Source of the DNA: Chamaecrista fasciculata
Lineage: Eukaryota; Streptophyta; Magnoliopsida; Fabales; Fabaceae
Assembly (NCBI GenBank): GCA_003254925.1
Contig: QANZ01019100.1
Location: 17,761-81,760 of the forward strand
DNA: 64,000 nucleotides
Direction: 5' to 3'
A program made the position numbers and the translations under genes. This document shows positions 1 through 21,863 of the stretch, one piece after another. The first letter of the stretch is position 1. The number at the start of each line of letters is the position of its first letter. The notes under the pieces were generated by a model that had not been told where the DNA came from, ran no database searches, and worked only from the letters and a program-made list of their open reading frames with translations.

Positions 1-102
1 TGAGCTTTTTGCTGAAGGTGAGATGGTCTATGTGTTTTCTTATACTCTAGTGTGCATCTGAGAAGGCTGTTGTGATTTCTGATTCTTGTATGCTCTTTCC
101 AG

Positions 103-870
103 GACAAATATGACAAGCACTTTGGGGACATTGTTAGAAAAGCTAAACCTATCTATGGAGCTAACTTAGTTCTGAAGGCAAATAATATAAATGACGATGT
201 GCGTGTTAAATATAAAGATCAGTCTGATTTTGAAATCATTGCTCGCCAGTTCGGTATTTTCCAAGAGTGGAAGGTAATGTTATTATTTTTCTAAATACCT
301 TAATATGACAGCACGATGAGTAGTGCAATTACTGATTTCAATTTTCTGTTGTGGATTATGGAATGAACAAGATAAAACCTGCAGCCTCTCTAATCAAAGA
401 TTTCTGAAAGAAATTTAAAAAGAATTGCTGAGACTTAGATCTTCTGTGTTTATAATTTTATATATAGTAGAAGAATGTTGCAAGGACCACACAGCTGAAA
501 TCTGACATTGCTATATTTATCAAAGCCAATGGATCAGTTCTAATAAATTTATCAGAAGTCTACCATAACATTGGCCTTTGTGAGGCCTGAGCTCATTTCT
601 AAAACCATGTGGCCCGTTGGTGTATTTAACTATTTATTATTGGCTGCATTACATATACAATTGTATGTGATGTATGCTGTAACACTTGTATGCCTTTTAT
701 CATTTTATGTTGTGGATAGATCTAAATTTGACTTGTTGTTCTTTACTTTCCAGGATGGTGTGCCTAGGACAGCCTACAAGGGAGTGGTCGTTTTCAGATA
801 TCAAAACCCTAGACGTGTATTCCTTGTTGGTCCAGACTCGTTGAAGCTACTTGGAATTGAAGATTCTTAA
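103..870 (+). CDS. CGL1: N-acetylglucosaminyltransferase I, 3' end (partial)
   Basis: The last two exons of a gene that begins before the window: 103-273 (57 codons, after an AG at 101-102 and before gtaatg) and 754-870 (38 codons plus TAA). Both splice in phase 0. The protein end reads EIIARQFGIFQEW, then DGVPRTAYKGVVVF and VGPDSLKLLGIEDS. I recognise this as the C-terminus of plant GnTI; the animal enzymes carry a similar VPRAGYRG segment. GnTI is a Golgi type II membrane enzyme that adds GlcNAc to Man5GlcNAc2 and opens the route to complex N-glycans. The N-terminal anchor and catalytic core lie outside the window. The identification rests on remembered family sequence and on the neighbouring CDPK and BIG1 genes, which sit beside it in Arabidopsis too. 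Confidence 0.82.
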
Positions 871-1323
871 TGCTGGATGCGATAAATGAACATTCAAATC
901 TCACGTCATTAAGATTGTTATTTTGAGCACTTAGAAGGAACCAATGTGAGGGCCTTCTACTTAATTTTGACTTCAGCAGCGCCCTAATTAAACTGAAATT
1001 TCTGTGCTGAGATTATATATCGGAGGTCTAATGAAGGTGTTAGTGATTACTGAGTATTTGATATTTATTCTGAGTTGTTCAGTGACTGCTAAAAGAGATG
1101 TAGCCCGCTAATTTTGTTCTCGCGTTTATTTTTAAAATCCATCCGAGAATTTTCTGGAACCCAAATTATTTGTACCATTTCTTGTACCTTGTATAGATCC
1201 TCCTTAGTTGGCCGTATATCGTACTATTTCTTTATTTTTTTTAGAAAAATATCAAACCTCATCAAATCAAATTATAAAGTCATTCAGGTAATTCTTAATC
1301 TTATAAATATAAAAAAAAAAAAA
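871..1323. other. GnTI 3' UTR and downstream spacer
   Basis: The 3' untranslated region of the GnTI gene and AT-rich spacer. It ends in a poly-A run directly against the first N gap. No other gene is visible. Confidence 0.6.
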
Positions 1324-1722
1324 NNNNNNNNNNNNNNNNNNNNNNNNNNNNNNNNNNNNNNNNNNNNNNNNNNNNNNNNNNNNNNNNNNNNNNNNNNNNN
1401 NNNNNNNNNNNNNNNNNNNNNNNNNNNNNNNNNNNNNNNNNNNNNNNNNNNNNNNNNNNNNNNNNNNNNNNNNNNNNNNNNNNNNNNNNNNNNNNNNNNN
1501 NNNNNNNNNNNNNNNNNNNNNNNNNNNNNNNNNNNNNNNNNNNNNNNNNNNNNNNNNNNNNNNNNNNNNNNNNNNNNNNNNNNNNNNNNNNNNNNNNNNN
1601 NNNNNNNNNNNNNNNNNNNNNNNNNNNNNNNNNNNNNNNNNNNNNNNNNNNNNNNNNNNNNNNNNNNNNNNNNNNNNNNNNNNNNNNNNNNNNNNNNNNN
1701 NNNNNNNNNNNNNNNNNNNNNN
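1324..1722. other. Assembly gap (399 N)
   Basis: Unsequenced bases flanked by poly-A on the left and a transposon-like GC-rich end on the right. The gap probably hides a repeat. Confidence 0.99.
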
Positions 1723-1769
1723 GGGTCTCGGGCCAGCCGTGGACCCGGCCCGGCCCGTGAACACCCCTA
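1723..1769. repeat. hAT-like transposon end beside the gap
   Basis: A GC-rich run of CCCGG/GGCCCG words closes with GTGAACACCCCTAA, which read from the other strand is TTAGGGGTGTTCAC. Plant non-autonomous hAT elements often start with a word like AGGGGTGT. A related end (TGCACACCCCTAG) occurs near 30550. The other end would lie in or before the gap. Confidence 0.4.
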
Positions 1770-1878
1770 ACACTTTCTATAATAATATAAGAGACAAACA
1801 TGATTGAAGAATGAGGAATATTGCAACTAAAAAAATAATAATATTGTAAATTTTTTGTTTAATTAAATTAATATAAAT

Positions 1879-2040
1879 TCTATATATATATATATATATA
1901 AATAAGAGTGTGTGTGGGGTGTGTGAAAGAGAGAGAGAGGTGTATCTGTGTGTGTGAGAGAGAGAAAGAGAAAAAGTGTGTGAGTGAAAAAGATAAAAAA
2001 ATGATAAGAAATGATAGATAGAGAGAGAAAATTATAAGTG
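1879..2040. repeat. Compound microsatellite (TA, GT, GA)
   Basis: A TA run (about 1880-1900) is followed by mixed GT and GA dinucleotide tracts to about 2040. Confidence 0.85.
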
Positions 2041-2159
2041 TAATAAATGAGGGTATGTAAAATTACTATTTTGTCTAGTTCTTTTTTTTATATTTGTATT
2101 AAAGTATAGGTAAGTATAGATGTATAAGTAGGGATAGATTAGTAATTGTAAGAGAAAAT

Positions 2160-2308
2160 GAGATGATGTTGTGAATGAGATGATGATGTGGATGAGATGA
2201 GATAGAGGTTTAAAAAAAACTCAACCATTACTGTTCATCCAATCCTAAAATGAGATTAAAATTAAATGAAATGAGATTAAGATGATGGTGATGCCGAACA
2301 GGCCCTTA
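2160..2308. repeat. PIF/Tourist-like MITE right end
   Basis: GATGA/GAGATGA-rich sequence ends in GCCGAACAGGCCC followed by TTA at 2306-2308. That is the usual look of a Tourist-type right end with a TWA target site. The matching left end was not found. Confidence 0.35.
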
Positions 2309-2788
2309 GTTTACAACTTGAATATGCTACGAAATTTTGTCTTTGAATTTCAAATTCTTCGTCAACGAAATTAAACACTTGCGATCAAATTTCATTTCAA
2401 ATATTACTTGTCTTCACATTTCTTTAAGGACGATGAATGTAAGTAAGAATTAATTAATTAAATGATATAATAATACCTTTGCTATTAGTTTTCTGTTTTT
2501 ATTTTTTGTTTATGCATGAATATTTAAATCGTCAATAGGTTTCTGTCGTAGAAATATACAAGCAATTTTTCGATGAAAAAAAATATATTTATAACAAAAA
2601 TGTTTGTTAAATTAAATTAGTGATGGCTTATTCTTGTTATTAAACATTTAAACGATCTACCGATTAGAAGGAGTAAGCTTTCATAAAAGTAAGTAATAGC
2701 GAATATCAATGCAATTCAACCCCTCAATCCAAAACGGCAAAACCCCACAAAACGGAAAGAAAAAGTAATAGTGAAGAAAACTTGCTAT

Positions 2789-3296
2789 AAACCAAAGGTA
2801 AAAGGTCATTTTTGTCCTAAATTTATGTTTTGATTTTTTATATTTCAAAATATTTAAATTTGTCCTAATGTTGACAAAATGTTTCATTTTAATTTTAAAT
2901 TATTGAATTTAGTCATATTTCTCTTGTTTCCATTTCAAATTCAAATGACTTATTAAGAGTAACTCATAGCTCTGGATTTGTCACATTCGAATTTAAAACA
3001 AGAGAGATATGATTAATTTTACTTATTTGGCCGTGAAACGAATAGTCTACTTTCAAGACCAATTTGACCTTATTTGACGACGACTCTAACGAGATAGAAA
3101 AAGTAATATTTGAGAACAATATGTAGCTCTGAACTCGTCATATTCAAACTCGAAATGAGAGAAATATGATCATATTCAATAGTATGAGCACAAAGTAAAA
3201 CATTTTGCCAACATTCAGGATTTTGAAACATGAAGGACCAAAATGAACATTAGGGTATACATTTAGGACCAAAATGAGCCTTTAGCCTAAACTAAA
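2789..3296. repeat. Fold-back element with long degenerate inverted repeats
   Basis: The left arm (AAAGGTCATTTTTGTCCTAA, from about 2797) is mirrored by the right arm ending near 3296 (AGGACCAAAATGAGCC). AGGACCAAAATGA is repeated 31 bp apart in the right arm (3234 and 3265). The arms are about 100 bp and diverged. It belongs structurally to the phased-unit elements described in the findings. Confidence 0.6.
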
Positions 3297-4353
3297 TTGA
3301 AAAGGAGTAGTTAATAAAGATTAAAGACTAAAAAGTATATAATGACATGAATTTGGAAAGTTTAAAAGCAAGTAAAACGGTATTAACTATCATAAGCAAC
3401 GTTTTGCTTTTTGTTGCTATCTATCTAAATTCTAAAACGTCAAACCCGTATATTCCAAATTCCAATGCCACATTCAAGTAGCGGAATGACGATGTAGGCA
3501 TGTAGCTCATCAATTGGCAACCACTTTGAATGACCACCATACATTCCGACATCCACGTCTTCTCCCACAAACACAAACAAACACGTTAAAATCAAGCTTA
3601 ATTAAGACTATAACACACATATCACAATCGCATATGGTCCACACTCACTCACATTCACATTCATTGTTTTTCAACTCATAACTCATTCATTTTGTACCAA
3701 ATAAAATCATTTTCAGAATTCAGATCATGCTCCCCACTTTTCATTTCCATCTTCCATAATGGTGGTCCTCTCATGTGGTGTCTCACCTCATATATATCCG
3801 GGTCTAACGCCACTTTGTATGTCTTCTAAAAAATCTTATAAAGGGTCTTATACCGATAACAATCTCTCCATGTTGTACATTATAATGGCAAGTACTCAAT
3901 AGTCAAGATTTAGATCTTCTGCGGTGTAAATACACTCCAAAAAACTTATCTCTTTTGTCATAACTTTTTTTTTCTTATTTACACTTAAGATTCTCTGCTT
4001 TCCTCACCATCTACTTTGAGTGACTGGTTGCGTGCTTCTCTATAATTTCGTGAGTGCCTATTTCTTCTCATCACCATCTCCTCAAAATATCTAGTACTGT
4101 TACATAATTTTTAATTTATAAAGTACACGGAGCTTCCTTCTTGTTTTAATTTATCCCCTGCTCATAAATATATGTAATCGAGATTGTTAGCTTACTTCAC
4201 TACCAATTTTCCCTCATGACAAAAATTTCCAAGTTTTGGTCGTCGTACTATACTTCCAACCAGAAATTCTGATTCTGTAATTGAAGCAAATGTAGCGTTT
4301 ATTGCGTTGAATATCAATTTTATTTGCATTTGATTTTCAGTTTTCGATCAGCT
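3297..4353 (+). promoter_or_regulatory. GLR upstream region and 5' leader
   Basis: About 1 kb of AT-rich sequence before the GLR start. It should hold the promoter and 5' UTR. No other gene and no specific regulatory site can be supported. Confidence 0.4.
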
Positions 4354-8479
<4,126 letters not shown>

Positions 8480-9798
8480 AAAAGCTTCTTGGAAAAAATC
8501 ATTTAAGATGCCTATGAAAGAAAGAGGAGAGATTGAAGGACAAATATACAGGGGTGGGGAAGGAGATGTACCTTGGCACTTAATTATCCTTTGTTTTTAA
8601 AGTAACACTTTCTCTAAAATGTCTTAATTTAAGATATTTTAAATGTATATTGAAGAAGGACAATGGAAGATTAATTAGTGCATATTTGATTTCCTTCTCG
8701 AAAATTATTTTTTGGTTTTCAGAAATCAAAAAAGTAAAAAACTTGCTTCATAACACAATTTTTTTTCTTATATTTGACATCAAAATTTTAAAAACTAAAT
8801 ATTATTTTTAAAAGCTCTAAACCCTACTATTCAAAGATATTCTCAACTTTGGAAATAAGGGGAAAAAAAAAAAAAGAAGGCAACGACATAATTGTAATCT
8901 TTTACTTTAAAGGTGACTCCTTCGTTGACTTGTAATATTTTACTTTTGAACATGGTTTTCTAGAGTTTTCGGTGGAGAAATGATGGTGGTTGACCAAAGT
9001 CAATGCCAACACTACTCCTTGCCTCGTTGGCAAACATATTTGGGTCATTCATTCATGATCTACTAAAGTGTGGATGCGTTGAAGTTCATGAATTGAAGTT
9101 ATCACATGGATCGTCCGTTAAAGTGTTGAAGTACACAAATTTATAGCAATGAATGAATGACCCAAATGACTTACCCAATGGACTACAAAGAATCCATACC
9201 CAAATAAGTCATGTTTGGTCTTATATTATACAAGCTCCTTGTTGACTCACCAAATTAAAAGTAGTGGTCCATGAAATTCTAGGGGTATTTATTGAGGGAA
9301 TTGGATAATTTTAAATAAATTTTTAGTCGAATCATTGATATCATTTTGAAGTAATTTTTAATTAAATGATTAAAAACAATTCTTAACCAAACCAATAAAC
9401 AACTATTCAAATGTGAGTGTTTCTTTATAAAAAATAAAACTAGGATAAGTTAATAAAATAAATATCATAAATTGCACGATGACTAAAACAAAAATGATAG
9501 TTTTTTTAAAAATATAATCATATATGATAATTAAAATATATATATAATTAGCAGTTTGGTTCAATTATTTATATATCTAAATTTTTTATTGAACTAAACT
9601 ATTTAATTTATTGTCTGGCTTAATTCAACTTTTTACTTATATTCAATTTTATTTAACTTGGTCAAATTGGTTTCAATTGGTTCTGAAAGTACTAAGAGAA
9701 AGCAAAACAAAAGACACTCACCTAAGTTTAGGATCTTTCCTTTCAAACCATTTCCATGCTTACCAACCAATAACCATCGTCAGTCCTTATACAACATT
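8480..9798. other. GLR 3' UTR and AT-rich spacer
   Basis: The 3' UTR of the GLR gene followed by AT-rich spacer. GAATGAATGACCCAAAT at 9150 is an inverted partner of sequence near 9040-9055. No gene is recognisable. Confidence 0.5.
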
Positions 9799-10145
9799 TT
9801 AGGAAGTATGGACACTTCATTTTGAGGGCGTGTCGCCGTGTCAGACACGTGTCAGTGTCCGACACCCGTACGACACCGACACGACACATATTCACAAATT
9901 TTAGAATATAAATCAAAATTTTATGACTTTAACATGATAGACAAAATAGAATAATAGTAGTTATGACATATATTATGAATAAAAATTGTAATTTTAAATT
10001 TTTCATTAAAAATTATGAATATTTAATTATTTTTATATATAAATATATGCCGTGTCGTGTCATGTAATTTTAAAAGTTTAGTGTGTCGCCGTGTCCGTGT
10101 CCGTATCGTGTCCCGTGTCCGTGTCAGTGTCCATGCTTCATAGGT
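9799..10145. repeat. CGTGTC-rich MITE, copy 1
   Basis: AAGTATGGACAC at the left and GTGTCCATGCTT at the right form inverted ends. Inside these are stacks of CGTGTC/GACACG words and an AT-rich core with a near-palindrome around TATATATAAATATATG. CAACATT flanks both sides (9792-9798 and 10146-10152), suggesting an ~8-bp target duplication as in hAT elements. Two further copies lie at 37001 and 59316. Confidence 0.75.
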
Positions 10146-10590
10146 CAACATTACAACCAATAGATTTCCAGCATTTTAGTTTGCATAGAAAAATGTCATG
10201 AGTTTAGCATATTCGACACTTGAAACTTCAAAATTGAGGTCTCAAGACCAACTATAAGGTAGTATACAAAGTTTATTATATCTTTGTTGTAATGCTGATC
10301 AATAAAATAAAGAATTATGACAAATATTACATATACAATGTAGTAAGAAAATGCAAAAGAACTTTTTTTTTTCTATAATCATTAATAGAATAGAGATTAG
10401 AGAAAAAGTCCATAAAATTTATAATTGAAGGAATCTTATAATAAAAATATAAAGAATCTTGTCCCCCTTTTTTTTTTATTTCATAAAATGATTGAACTGT
10501 AATTGCAAATTCATAAACAATTTACGTAAAAATTGACACTAATCGACCTGCTAAAAATTTGTTAAACCAGCTGACCATGTAACTTTTTTT

Positions 10591-10623
10591 TGTGTGTGTG
10601 TGTGTGTGGGGGGGGGGTGGGGG
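10591..10623. repeat. GT / poly-G microsatellite
   Basis: A (TG)n run passes directly into a G-rich run. Confidence 0.9.
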
Positions 10624-10946
10624 TTGAGATCATGTAACTTGCTTCTTTTAATAATTTTTCAACAAAATGAAATATTATATTTTATAATATGTGGAGTTAC
10701 TCGTAATTCTTTTTACACATTTTATGAACTTTTATAGATACTTGTTAAACTTAAACTTACATACTTGCATCATCAGTAAATCTTTACTTTGTTAATTTTT
10801 TTTAACTCATTGATTTTTGTAAAATTATGGTGAAGGGTCAACTCTTTCTTATAGCCAAACTATTTTAAACAAGTTGAGCACTTTGTGAGCAACCAAATGA
10901 ATTTTGAAGAAAACATATTTTGATGTCATGTTTTGAGTTGTTTTTT

Positions 10947-11485
10947 GAGGAAATCTACTATTTGGTCCCTCCTTTTTCACGCTTTAACTATTTGGTCTCT
11001 ATATTTTTGAAATAGACTATTTGGTCCGTCATTTCTCATAATTGTCAACTATTTAAACCCTCAGTTATCATAATCGTCAACTATCAGATGTTAAATGCTT
11101 ACATGACACTGTTAAATGCCACTTTATCATCCTAATTACCTAAATCAACCGAACCGAACCAACAAACACAATAAAATTGGCCTAGAATTGAGTCAGATGA
11201 GATTCAAATATTTTTATTACATGTAAAGCTTCCATAAGGTATAAATTATTAAATTATTCCCAAATCTCAAACCTCAGGTGATTCAAAATAGTTAAATATA
11301 TGACATTTAACGTGTTACATGTGCACTTAATGGTCAAGTTATCAGTGTTGGTAACGAAGATAGGCAACAGGGACTAACGAGTTGACATTTTTAATTTTTT
11401 TAGGGACCAAATAGTCTATTTCAAAAATGTAGGGACCAAATAGTTAAAAGTGTGAAAAATGAAGGACCAAATAGTAGGTTTCCTC
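10947..11485. mobile_element. Mutator-type MITE with 9-bp target duplication
   Basis: Inverted ends of about 85 bp (GAGGAAATCTACTATTTGG / its near complement GAGGAAACCTACTATTTGG read from the right). TTGTTTTTT lies directly outside both ends (10938-10946 and 11486-11494), a perfect 9-bp duplication as made by MULE transposases. ACTATTT recurs at 10957, 10987, 11016 and 11048 in the left arm. Its complement recurs at 11406, 11435 and 11466 in the right arm. No coding capacity. Confidence 0.88.
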
Positions 11486-11494
11486 TTGTTTTTT

Positions 11495-12625
11495 TTATTG
11501 CTGTTATTTACTTTATTAATTTCCAATTATTGTTTTTATTTAACTTATTGCACCATACTATTTTTTTTTTATGAAATATTGTATCTATTAATCATTTTAT
11601 TAAAATGGTTAGCAATCATTCTTTGTTGGATTTAACATGTTCATTCTAACTATAAACTCATTTATTTATTTATTTCTAATGAGAACAAAGCGGTATGTCC
11701 CAATTAACAAGTTGAGACTCATCAAAATAAGCTTTGTCTTTATCAACAATTTTTTTTTTTATACACACAACTTAATTTAAATCCAAAATAAAATTTAAGA
11801 CACTCAATTATTTACTACTTGTGTTGAACGTACTTTGTTGGTTATAACTTATAAGCTCAAAATATAATTAAGCTCATTTTTTTTTCTCGACTCTTGTTTA
11901 TCTGAATACTCTTTTTAGTCAAAAAGAAGAAGAAGAAGAAAATATCTATTTTAACAATTGACTTACCCAATATTACATATCAATTTGACCTTTTTTTAGT
12001 ATTTATCCATTATAAAAGTACTCTTTGTTATAGTACAACTAACATCATAATGATTTTGTCCTATATATACATAAGTTATACACAATTTATATCTTAGTCC
12101 TCTATTTTTGATAGAGGATTCTGGTGTTAAAATTACGTGTTCTTGATAATATTACTAAAAATGCATTTTTATGTTCAAAATTAGTATTGAGTTCCTTGTT
12201 TTATTCTATAAATATCCCATACTTTCTTGTCCTATATATTATATGCTTAGATATGTTTAGATGAGATAACAAAAGCTGTTTGAGATTTGGTTATTATCGA
12301 ACGACGATTTTTTTTTTAAAAAAAAAACAAAAAGTTTTAAGATTTTATAATTGTAAATTTTTTAAACTTGAAAGTTACAAATTGATTAAATTAAATTTCT
12401 ATAATTGAAAATAGAGGATGAATTTAGAAAATTATGACGGTTAAAGATTTTTTAATTATTTTTTTTCAAACATCTAACGAGCAAAAAAGTACTACTTAAA
12501 CAATTTTAGTATGCTCTGGCAAAAAAAAAAAACAATTTTAGTATGCTTTGAACTTTTTATATTAAAAAAAATGAGATGATAATACTGTTGAAGGACAAAG
12601 ATAAATATAAACATCTTAAAATCTA
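11495..12625. other. AT-rich spacer
   Basis: Intergenic AT-rich sequence with poly-A/T runs and a short GAA microsatellite near 11925. No gene or clear element seen. Confidence 0.5.
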
Positions 12626-13212
12626 GGTCAACGTTTCAAATTGGTCCTTTATGTATGGGTAGATTTCAAATTAGTCCGTTATCTTTTATTTGTTTCAAAT
12701 TGGGCCTATATGTTTTCATGATATTTCAAATTAATTCCAAAAATATTGAATGTAGTCAAGTATCTCTCATTTCTATCTCGAATGCAAATCGAGTCTCAAA
12801 AGTGAATTAACTTGACTACATTGAAAATCTTAATGTGAATTATAATTTGAAATAATAATGGTCAAGTATGTTTCATTATTATTATTTGAAATAATAATGA
12901 AACATACTTGACCATTATTATTTCAAATTATAATTCAAAAGTTAATTCACTTAGATAGAAAATCTTAAAACTCAATTTTCAAATCAAACATGCGAAATTT
13001 GTCATATCTCTCTCGTTTCAAATCTGAATATACAAATTAGAAATTGTATATGTATTAAATCTTAAAGAGTTTTTTCTTCACTCATTTAAGATTAATAGCA
13101 AAGGAGGTCAAATTTTTGAAAATATATTTAAAACCAATTTAATATATCATAGAAATGTGATGGACCAATATAAAATAAATGAAATATAAGGGACCAATGT
13201 GATATTTACCCC
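12626..13212. repeat. Fold-back element with ~30 bp phased units
   Basis: TTTCAAATT starts at 12634, 12664, 12693 and 12724 (spacings 30, 29, 31), each followed by a form of GGTCC. The right arm repeats GGACCAAT at 13162 and 13191. The two ends are mirror images of moderate quality. No clean target duplication was found. Confidence 0.65.
12838..12936. repeat. Near-perfect hairpin
   Basis: Two arms of about 44 bp are exact reverse complements (arm words: GGTCAAGTATGTTTC and GAAACATACTTGACC) with a loop of about 11 bases. It sits in the middle of the fold-back element at 12626-13212. Confidence 0.9.
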
Positions 13213-14319
13213 ATACATAAATATTCAATTTGAGACTTTGGTCTAAAATTTGCCAGTAAAGTAAAACCCATACCATTTTGTTTTAGTGGGAACTAATATA
13301 TCCAATCATATTCAAATGATCAGATCCACTTTATATATTTTTTGGGCCAAAGATTCACTTTATATCTATCCGATGCATAAAGTATTATATTACTAGTTAT
13401 CTTCTCCAATTAGGTTTTAACTTTTAACCATTATTATCTTCTCTGTTCCACTCAAACTCTGAAGTATAAATTTACATAGTCAAATATTATTTATTATCAA
13501 TACTTGTATAGTTGTATGCTAATGAAAAACTTAATCATTATTATTGACTGTAAATAATTCATGTAAATAACGCTTAATTATTAAAAAAATTTCCTAAAAT
13601 ATTGAATTATATAAGACAGATGGGTCAAAAATACATGCAAGACAAGAAAAGACGCGTAGTATGTAATTGAAAATTCTGTAAGTGTGGGAAGTGGGGGATA
13701 CTGGTCATTTTTTTTTTTTTTGGNNNNNNNNNNNNNNNNNNNNNGGTCATTTTTTTTTTTTTTGGTGAGAAATAAACGAAATGAATCGATTAACCGAGGA
13801 AGGTGGTCAGAAGGTCAACATTATCAGCCGATCTTTCTCGGTGGCAACTGGCAACCATCCTAAAATTAACAAAACCATAAATTAAGAAAGAATATCAAAC
13901 TAATTTTTTCTTCCCAAAGACACGAAACGAAACAGCAAACAAAACCAGGCAGGCATCTTGCGGGAGGCGCAAAGGCAAAATTTTAGAGAAAGAATTGCGA
14001 CTTCAAAGGAAACCCAGATTTGAGATCACGTCAAAATCATTACTTTATCCCTCTTCTTTCCCCTCGCTTACATTCTCGCCATTGGGTATGCTACTTATAT
14101 GCTAAATCTACACGATTTTTGAGGATTCAACTTTCTTTCTCCTTCGTTTTCTTGAGAGATTTTATTTATGCTACATTAATTAGATTTCTTTGTATTCTTT
14201 TTGTCTCCCCATTTGCGGTAACTGGAGAGCTTTCTTTCTTTGTTTCTTTCTTTATTTGTATTCTTATTTGGTGAAATGAATGAACGGATGATTTCATTTC
14301 CCTTGTGATGTGATTTAAG
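13213..14319 (+). promoter_or_regulatory. CDPK upstream region and 5' leader
   Basis: Spacer that should hold the CDPK promoter. It is interrupted by the 21-N gap at 13724-13744. A leader-like pyrimidine-rich stretch runs from about 14035. No other gene seen. Confidence 0.4.
13724..13744. other. Small assembly gap (21 N)
   Basis: The same words, GGTCAT then a T run then GG, occur on both sides of the gap, so the flanks probably overlap and the gap is an assembly artefact at a homopolymer. Confidence 0.9.
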
Positions 14320-14369
14320 ATGAGCTCCTTCTTCCAGTCATCATCAGGGGAATGAATATTTTGGACTGA
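14320..14369 (+). promoter_or_regulatory. Two overlapping upstream ORFs of the CDPK
   Basis: ATG at 14320 opens an 11-codon reading frame ending in TGA at 14353-14355. It overlaps a second ATG at 14352, whose frame ends at 14369. Both lie in the leader before the main start at 14446, if no intron removes them. They could reduce or regulate translation. Confidence 0.4.
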
Positions 14370-14445
14370 CTTTTGTATGTGTCAATCCTCAGTATCAACT
14401 GATGACAGATCGTTGGATGAGGTAAAAAATCTGCGTGATTGTTTC

Positions 14446-20199
<5,754 letters not shown>

Positions 20200-20913
20200 C
20201 TTTTGGTTGTGCTTATTTTTGGCTTTGGTACTCATCAACTTGAAAAGGTATTTTTGGCTTTGGTTAAAATTCAACGTCAGTTTTCTTGGCAGTGACTATG
20301 TTCCACATCTTCTGATTGGAAGAATAACCTTTCTGAAATTTTAAAATTGATTAAATGAACCAATTGCTGTTATTGAGAGATTGTATATAATGACATGCAT
20401 ATATGGCCGAAATTACTAATCACTTCCCCTCTGGTTTCATTTTCCACTTATGCTTTCTATCAAGTGTTTTTTCTTCCTCGCAACCAGCATTGACTAAGTG
20501 CACTCATCAGAATGAAACTTTCTGTCTCCAGTTTATATCCTTTTGCAATTTTTTATGAAACTCTATGTCAAAGTGTTGTTAATGATCTTGACAAGATTGT
20601 GGTTGGAGTGGATCAAACTTGGACTGGATCTGGGATTTAACAGTTAATGCTGATTTAGTTCAGTAAATAACACTGTAATAATTAACATATTGTCTCTGCT
20701 TCTTGTGAAAATTTCAAAACCACTTCTTATTGTTGAATGATTAATCTAGAGTTCTTTCTTGATGTAAGCTTTAGTGTACTTAGGAAATTTGCCAAGTCAG
20801 TGTTAACTGTTGACTACATGTTGCTTTGGGAGATTGTTATAATTTATTTGACTCTTTGTTGGTTAATATCCAGCTACATCCGTTCTCTACTCTGACATAT
20901 CATTTTGATGCAG

Positions 20914-20945
20914 GTTGTACAGAAAAGACAGAAAGAGAAGAATAA
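20914..20945 (+). other. Possible alternative last coding exon of the CDPK
   Basis: A donor inside the last exon (CCAG|gtactc, 20180-20190 region) can join the acceptor GCAG at 20910-20913. This would replace the ending PGTH with PGCTEKTEREE and a TAA at 20943-20945. Without this splice, the region 20200-20945 is 3' UTR. Confidence 0.4.
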
Positions 20946-21863
20946 AGCACGAATTTTTTCAAATCCTAATTGTGGATGATCTATGTTGTTGTTGTATGAT
21001 TGAAAAAACTGTTGAAGGTTATGAACTTCAGTGTGAAGTGTAACAGCTATTTAAAGTAGTTAAATTATTTTGCTGGTGTTTTAATGAGGGCATTCTGTTC
21101 ATAGTTGTATGTTGATCTTCCAGATTTTTTCTTCTTTTTTTTTGGGGGGAGGGGGGTGTTCAAATTCAGGTTGTGTTCACAGATGTAAATCTTTACCACG
21201 CATGAGACTCTTGGTTGTCTTTGTGAAAATTAAATTAAATTAAGAGCCTGGTTGCATTATGTATCACCACAATACTAGTTAAACTATTCTATTTTTTTTT
21301 CTACTTTTATGATTCAAATATAAAGAGATATTTTATTTAAATTTATTACAAGATGAAATTATTATGCTATTATAGTATTGTTGTTAGAATATATGAATTT
21401 GTACACTTAGCTATAATTTTATGTTGAATGTTAAGATATACAAGTTGATAAATTAGTTTTTATTATTTTTTTAAATAATTTAACACTTAGAATAGTTATA
21501 AGGTTTTTTTTATTAATACTATAAATGAAATTTAAAATAATTTTAGAACTTAAGGAAAATTTGTACTTTCGTCTTGAATTCTGTAAGAAAGGACCATTGT
21601 AAAGTAAATTGGGTGAATTTCACTATAAAACAGTTTTACATAGTCTTTTTGTACGGTAAGTTGTTTTATATAGTTTTTGGTAATTTTTCCGATGATTTTT
21701 CAAGGACAAGAAAATCAATTTAATGTAAATTTATGATAGGAATATCAATGCCGAAAGTAGGGACAGTAAAGGAAGCAATTGGTACATGAATAATTTTTTT
21801 TATTCTCACACGTTCTTAAGAATATAAAAGAAATATATGAATTACTTAAAATATTTTTGTTAC
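20946..21863. other. CDPK 3' end and spacer
   Basis: Probable 3' UTR to about 21250, then AT-rich spacer. GTTAC at 21859-21863 is the left target duplication of the LTR element. Confidence 0.5.

Noticed and set aside
1114..1801. Long open frames across the N gap on both strands
   Set aside because: They consist mostly of undetermined residues. The same holds for frames across 36432-37000 and 50227-50862, except for the real RNase H-like part.
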